Source: Eutreptiella sp. 'Long Island Sound 2002'
Taxonomy: Eukaryota; Euglenozoa; Euglenophyceae; Eutreptiales; Eutreptiaceae
Length of the DNA: 64,000 nucleotides
Assembly (NCBI GenBank): GCA_964036045.1
Contig: OZ038391.1
Span: 38,167,833 to 38,231,832 of the forward strand
Direction: 5' to 3'
Shown: piece by piece, positions 62,201-64,000 of the stretch
Position numbering within the stretch: the first letter of the stretch is position 1
How the letters are laid out: each line of letters begins with the position of its first letter
The notes under the pieces: model-generated
Told to the model about the DNA's origin: nothing
Seen by the model: only the letters and a program-made list of their open reading frames with translations
The model's database searches: none
Program-made: the position numbers and the translations under genes

Positions 62201-63958
62201 TCCGAACCGCTCCAGTGGTCGAACAAGAGCCCATGCGCTGCACGGTGCTGCGCTGGCGGAGGTAGGCCCCAGCCGGGATGTGGAGCAGGCACGGGAGTCC
62301 TCGGCGGCGCCGACAGCAGCGCGTCTGCAAGCGTTCACTGCTGGGGTTCACCCCATCGATGGGACCTCCATTTGGCGTGTCTCCCCAGGGTGCTGATCCC
62401 ATGCATCCCCAGTGTCACCTCAGCTGTGTGCCGTCCGCATCCCTCAGCAGTCGGCTCTCATGCATCTGAGATAAGCCTTGTCTTCCGCGCCCAACCCATG
62501 GCTTGTTCCCTTTTTGTAGGTTGCAATGAAGCGCTCAGCGGTGCCGGTGCTGATTATCGAGGCTGTCAGACTCGGACGCGCAGTGGGAACCTCTGCCAAC
62601 AATGGGACAGCCAGAGTCCCCACGGCCACAGCACTACGTCTTCAAGCTACCCGACAGCAGGGCTGGTCTCGAACTACTGCCGCAATCCTGACGGAGAATC
62701 ATCCATTTGGTGCTACACCACAGATCCAGACCAGCGCTGGGAATATTGCGATCCTCTGCCCACAGGTGCACGTCGGTGCTCCGCCACTGTGTTTTTGAAT
62801 CTGTTTCTTGTGTTTCAGTCTTCAACGGCTCCACAGTGCAGCCCAGCCACAGAGCTGCTGGGGGGTCTGGGGCACGTTGGGGGAATGGGGTGGCATTCTT
62901 GCATCCCCAAGCAGAAGAGATGTCCTGGCGCTCATTGCGAAAACCAGTGTTTTGAAGGCGAACCAGGCGCTTGATTCCCTTTGTGTTTTCCGTTGCAGAT
63001 TTTGCTCCCTAGCGCTGCTCAATCTTTGCCATTTGTGTGCATGACAGTTGAGGCCATTGAGCAAAGCCCTCTATTCCGGGGGCTGTGACCTCAGAAAAAA
63101 ATGGGGCAAATGGAGAAAATGGGGGAAGTTCGTGAAAAATTGTTGGGAGATGACTGGCTAACATGGAACACATGGGTCTCTTTACATGCGGTTGCCTCTT
63201 TTGTCACGTCTGTGTTGTCATGGAGTATATGCACACCTACAATGGGGTGTGATACATTCCAATGAAGGCTATCTGGGACCTGGACACAGCATTGCAGACA
63301 CTATGCTGAGGGCAGCTCTTTGAGGACTTCAAACAGTGATTTCCGGCACATTGTAGGATAGGATGGCAACACCTCCATGGACCAGAAGTTACCCCTGCCG
63401 GAACATCATGGGAACTCTATCTGGAAATGGGCAAAATTAGAAAAAAATTATGGAAATGGGTGAAAACTGGGAAGTTTTGGAAAATTGAATGGAACAATGG
63501 CAAGCAACTACCCCTGCAATGGTGTGTAAAGGTGGTTTTTGTCGGTGATGGGGCGCAGGGGGTGGGTCTAAATGGGCCGTGACCTCAGAAAAAATGGGGG
63601 CAAATGGAGGAAATTGGAGAAATTGCTGGAAAACGCTGGTTATCCATGTTTATTGGAAACAACCGCTTCGATACCAAATTTCAGCATTCTGATTGGTGGG
63701 AAGGAATGTTAACCACACTACCCCGATGTTGGAAGCCACATCCTTGCCGTCCCTGCCATTGCACCGCCACTCTGTTTCTGATTCTTCAGTTGCACTTTTT
63801 TCACCCCTGTTGGATCTCCCTGCTGTTCCGTTCTGCTGGACGCTCCTCAATTCGATGATAACCAACAGCGGGAAATGGCAGGAAGGAAGCTATTTCTGGT
63901 TTTCCGATGCCTGCTCAAATTACCCTGACCGCGAAGGGATGGTCCAGAATTTTCGCAG
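44021..63958 (+). CDS. Multi-kringle / six-cysteine mosaic extracellular protein gene (partial)
   Basis: Exons seen, all on the plus strand: kringle 44021-44272; six-Cys 47533-47715; kringle 48286-48531; kringle 57245-57490; six-Cys 59111-59293; kringle 59882-60127; six-Cys 61749-61931; kringle 62520-62765; terminal-side exon 63790-63958. All module exons enter and leave in phase 1, and the last enters in phase 1, so any combination splices in frame. Predicted order is K-6C-K-K-6C-K-6C-K-X. Kringles are disulfide-bonded extracellular protein- or ligand-binding modules, so the product should be secreted or on the cell surface. Start codon, signal peptide and 3' end are outside what I can identify. 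Introns contain large insertions (49348-55322 and about 55530-57137). Whether one gene spans everything, or recent duplications created several, needs transcript data. Confidence 0.65.
44273..44860. other. Intronic, with ACCACCCCTCAGGGC direct repeats
   Basis: ACCACCCCTCAGGGC at about 44741 and 44800; otherwise nothing assignable. Confidence 0.4.
44861..45340 (+). repeat. Degenerate 55-65-bp minisatellite
   Basis: AGAACGCAGGGGTTACG, a CACTTC block and TCTGATTTTGTCCCCTTTCC recur about eight times from 44875 to 45335 with frequent indels. Confidence 0.85.
45331..45610. repeat. Copies of two dispersed repeat families
   Basis: 45331-45420 (CTGGCGGAGGTAGGCCCC to CAGCGCGTCTGCAAGC) matches 48029-48097, 59610-59697 and 62250-62335. 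45424-45475 (GGTGCGAACCAGTTGCAACA then CTTTTTTCCCACATG) matches 58759-58805 and 61397-61443, and, inverted, 55608-55660. 45530-45605 matches the GGCCAATAGGC family. Confidence 0.7.
45611..46204. other. Intronic, nothing clear
   Basis: A plus frame of 152 codons (45725-46183) is open, as is the minus strand. Composition is Pro/Asn/Thr-rich without domain features. Confidence 0.3.
46207..46602. mobile_element. About 400-bp MITE-like element
   Basis: The left end TTTTGTTGTAGGTCACATGC (46211-46230, then ACTG and T9) is matched in reverse complement by 46570-46602 (A10 GGTGCACGCGACCTACAACA AAAA). Inside, GTAGGTCATG and GCAGGTCGC recur and T8-T10/A9-A10 runs alternate. No coding capacity. A target duplication is not clear. 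Confidence 0.65.
46603..47246. other. Intronic, nothing assignable
   Basis: Contains a C13 run near 47060 and no convincing exon. Confidence 0.35.
47533..47715 (+). CDS. Six-cysteine module exon 1
   Basis: A 61-codon phase 1-1 exon between CACACAG and CAACAG|GTGCTG. Cysteine spacing is C-x10-C-x9-C-x8-C-x12-C-x3-C, with the motifs SDYWYCISGTAAGGCW and EMDCTAQC. Six cysteines in 60 residues point to a small disulfide-bonded extracellular module. I do not recognise the family. It splices in phase to the kringle exon at 48286. Confidence 0.75.
48286..48531 (+). CDS. Kringle exon 2
   Basis: An 82-codon phase 1-1 exon from TTTTTGTAG to GCCCACAG|GTGCAC, with six cysteines and the NYCRNPDG core. 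The donor-side intron starts with the same 20 bp as kringle 1. Confidence 0.93.
49592..49721 (+). other. Hairpin intron I1
   Basis: Candidate donor CACAG|GTACAT, acceptor GTCCACAG. Contains TTCATAAATGAAC, TATGAAC, ATTATGAAT and TTTTATGAACG. It may lie in a 5' UTR, since an ATG follows at 49731. Confidence 0.5.
49722..50191 (+). CDS. Insertion ORF 1, unknown protein
   Basis: From ATG 49731 the frame reads MSYPYSVFTEPNMMVVRLSG and a continuous globular-looking sequence (RIGLLLELGAPRSGFRVLSG, then YITWRGDAYTARTGLPFPWP) to TGA 50189-50191, 153 residues. Composition and the preceding acceptor support coding. No domain is recognised. Downstream, 50200-51330 has two overlapping open frames of low-complexity Ser/Thr/Arg/His-rich sequence that may be intron or disordered coding sequence. 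Confidence 0.5.
50985..51310 (+). repeat. Dispersed GGCCAATAGGC-family repeat inside the insertion
   Basis: Shares ordered blocks with 17645-17880 and 56925-57095. The middle has two to three local copies of GGTGAGAGGC...GGCACCACxGCCTATGGAGG. Confidence 0.7.
51335..51900 (+). CDS. Insertion ORF 2, two exons (51335-51511, 51662-about 51900)
   Basis: Exon one reads GYPCAGGCWWQLSIGLLNHG and ends WAQVLQ in phase 0 at CAG|GTTTGT. Exon two starts in phase 0 after AACACAG and reads VLQSIIDCKKLYWCDGWVPA and LLGISMAPQVGSIFNQAVRD. The exact phase match over the hairpin intron supports the splice. After about 51900 the protein-like sequence continues in two other frames (GIFVHFALLHGHGKAFCGLW, then EVQKILYWNRCGVRLGVHNA with an internal TAG near 52164), so this copy is frameshifted or has unresolved introns. 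Family unknown. Confidence 0.5.
51512..51661 (+). other. Hairpin intron I2 (150 nt)
   Basis: Three to four GTTCATA(A) words (51533, 51544, 51559, 51579) in the 5' part and three TTATGAA(C) words (51604, 51624, 51638) in the 3' part. Because the two words are reverse complements, the intron RNA can fold on itself with the splice sites at the base. Confidence 0.8.
52274..52905 (+). CDS. Insertion ORF 3: coiled-coil, P/Q- and K/E-rich protein (exons 52274-52336, 52501-52905)
   Basis: MDAAELRKLLEEIQKATLAL ends at GTG|GTATGT and joins in phase 0 to EQRLAAQAPAQAQ after GTCCACAG. The helical heptad pattern continues across the junction, good evidence that the intron is real. A Pro/Gln-rich stretch follows, then a Ser/Glu acidic patch and a long Arg/Lys/Glu block, ending in TGA 52903-52905. 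About 155 residues. Likely an elongated or nucleic-acid-associated protein; no family assigned. Confidence 0.55.
52337..52500 (+). other. Hairpin intron I3 (164 nt)
   Basis: Donor GTATGT, acceptor CCACAG. The 5' part has GTTCATA words at about 52369, 52380 and 52392. The 3' part has TTTATGAAC or TTATGAAC words at about 52420, 52432, 52448, 52462 and 52472. Confidence 0.85.
53073..53940 (+). CDS. Insertion ORF 4 (exons about 53073-53588 and 53731 onward), frame broken
   Basis: Exon one reads APRGPVKTLACIKSPAPIGS, a basic RMRCRKRRRNAQRR block and GGVYDPGQEALYEGAVEG, ending in PDFE in phase 0 at GAG|GTATTT. Exon two starts in phase 0 as ILDVEVNPADVARG. The protein-like continuation (RIRYRLQSAKYTIALSALYQ, then LLLLNPQRGCSILSG) is one base out of frame, with the change at a G5 run at 53770-53774. 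One missing G would explain it. Unknown family. Confidence 0.5.
53589..53730 (+). other. Hairpin intron I4 (142 nt)
   Basis: Donor GTATTT, acceptor GTCACAG. GTTCAT(A/C)A words at about 53597, 53609, 53620 and 53633; TTATGAAC or TTTATGAA words at about 53665, 53685, 53697 and 53711. Confidence 0.85.
54000..54174 (+). CDS. Pro/Lys-rich C-terminal segment in the insertion
   Basis: After a C-rich start one frame reads Pro/Lys-rich sequence and a clear end, KKRPADNRKSFELGSSSS, then TAG. It probably ends the protein of ORF 4 or a neighbour. A second Lys/Ala/Pro-rich frame (54413-54655) follows, with VERHLLYASHASTVTHWEQQ and an AKKAAKAKKKPNPK block, ending at TGA 54653-54655. Confidence 0.4.
54733..55014 (+). 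other. Hairpin introns I5 (54733-54790) and I6 (54903-55014)
   Basis: I5: donor AAAG|GTAGTT, acceptor TTGCTAG, with GTTCATCATAA and TTTTATGAA. I6: donor CCAG|GTATGC, acceptor GCACAG, with GTTCATAATTC and ATTCATAATTC, then three TTATGAAC words. Between them is a short exon-like stretch. Confidence 0.6.
55323..55520 (+). repeat. Right remainder of the interrupted unit
   Basis: Matches 58289-58495 (GGCGCAGGGGGTGGGTCTAA through GATGTTGGAAGCCACATC) with about 10 percent divergence, clearly more diverged than the units at 57-64 kb are from one another. Confidence 0.85.
55521..57137. mobile_element. 1.6-kb segment filling a unit junction, possibly mobile
   Basis: It replaces the 333-bp segment found at the same junction in the next units. 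It contains an inverted copy of the GTGCGAACCAGTTGCAACAC family (55608-55660), a 200-codon plus frame (55671-56357) with IIVAEVGLRMYGHEHTQQHG and CVPCVMCQQTFYRVGGG, a Pro/Thr/Gln/His-rich middle, and at its right end a GGCCAATAGGC-family copy (56925-57095) followed by a C-rich run. No defined TIRs. Confidence 0.5.
57245..57490 (+). CDS. Kringle exon 3
   Basis: Same 82-codon phase 1-1 exon as kringle 2 with only a few base differences. No six-Cys exon precedes it in its unit. Confidence 0.93.
58494..58827 (-). other. 333-bp junction segment with a minus-strand coding-like frame
   Basis: The minus strand reads GKHMGKKVLQLVRTLPAWRG and on through YIPQEPIIYSIISGLIPHQD and CHMWCFVPHPHEERK. An identical copy is at 61132-61465. 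The GKKVLQLVRTL part belongs to a dispersed sequence also at 45.4 kb (minus) and 55.6 kb (plus), so this is probably a transposon fragment. Confidence 0.45.
59111..59293 (+). CDS. Six-cysteine module exon 2
   Basis: Protein identical or nearly identical to exon 1 (same six-Cys spacing), phase 1-1, 588-nt intron to kringle 4. Confidence 0.75.
59882..60127 (+). CDS. Kringle exon 4
   Basis: 82-codon phase 1-1 kringle exon, same borders as kringle 2. In its downstream intron the usual GCTCCCTAGCGC is GCTCCCTGGCGC (60385-60396). Confidence 0.93.
61749..61931 (+). CDS. Six-cysteine module exon 3
   Basis: Third copy, phase 1-1, 588-nt intron to kringle 5. Confidence 0.75.
62520..62765 (+). CDS. 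Kringle exon 5
   Basis: 82-codon phase 1-1 kringle exon. The GAGGTAAGC found about 50 bp upstream in the other units is GAGATAAGC here (62468-62476), so if that site were a donor it is lost in this copy. Confidence 0.93.
63790..63958 (+). CDS. Exon following the kringle array, continues off the window
   Basis: After GATTCTTCAG, a phase-1 entry (compatible with the kringle phase-1 end) reads VALFSPLLDLPAVPFCWTLL and ITNSGKWQEGSYFWFSDACS, then NYPDREGMVQNFR, to a CGCAG|GTGATG donor in phase 2. It begins where the array units end (after 63765), so it is the first unique sequence right of the tandem repeats. Domain not recognised; two cysteines and several aromatic residues suggest an extracellular fold. 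Confidence 0.55.
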
Positions 63959-64000
63959 GTGATGAATCCGTTCAGCTGAAACTCCCACCTCCTGACACGT

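Larger units (their letters stand above)
47247..63765 (+). repeat. Tandem array of module units, about 2.64 kb each, interrupted twice
   Basis: Kringle exons at 57245, 59882 and 62520 are 2,637 and 2,638 bp apart with nearly identical introns. Unit 0 (47247-49347 continuing at 55323-55520) has the same content plus an inserted element. Unit 1 (57138 onward) lacks its six-Cys exon: the sequence jumps from TTCTGGTTCTTGAAACTGCC (about 57200) straight to the pre-kringle GGCTTGTTCCC. The kringle 5 unit has an 18-bp deletion just after 62957 relative to the others. Confidence 0.9.

Overview
The window is eukaryotic nuclear DNA. Coding signal comes as short exon-sized open segments bounded by GT...AG splice sites with matching phases. 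Most of the sequence is interspersed repeats, minisatellites, CA microsatellites and very long poly-C/poly-G runs. The element and domain content (a split-direct-repeat tyrosine-recombinase retrotransposon, single-exon kringle domains, an LCCL domain) suggests a unicellular alga or related protist with a large repeat-rich genome. A prasinophyte such as Cymbomonas is my best guess; that is inference only.

Layout. 0.6-1.3 kb: last two exons of a coiled-coil protein with a C-terminal membrane segment. 3.6-4.06 kb: 70-bp minisatellite. 4.21-9.57 kb: a YR (PAT/kangaroo-type) retroelement with A1-ORFs-B1-A2-B2 repeats, gag, a frameshifted tyrosine recombinase and RT-RNase H. 10-13.9 kb: weak ORFs and low-complexity sequence. 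14.0-22.5 kb: four phase-compatible exons of an unrecognised + strand gene; its last intron holds a 0.85-kb terminal-inverted-repeat element built on a 99-bp repeat. 24.4-30.4 kb: two related repeat elements of about 1.9-2.0 kb, one with 40-bp inverted ends and a perfect 8-bp target duplication, with another inverted-repeat segment between them. 30.4-44 kb: satellites, palindromes, scattered exon-like segments, two tRNA-like sequences and an LCCL-domain exon on the minus strand.

44.0-64.0 kb: a + strand mosaic gene made of symmetrical phase 1-1 exons. It has five kringle exons and three copies of a six-cysteine exon, amplified as tandem units of about 2.64 kb, then a differently phased exon near the right edge; the gene runs off the window. 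The first long unit is interrupted by a 5,975-bp insertion flanked by GATGG. This insertion carries its own intron-containing gene(s), and its introns share GTTCATAA/TTATGAAC inverted motifs that would fold each intron into a hairpin.

Functionally the right half looks like an extracellular modular protein locus growing by exon and unit duplication while mobile elements invade it. Several otherwise good reading frames are broken by single-base slips, some at G or CG runs, so assembly error and true decay both remain possible.
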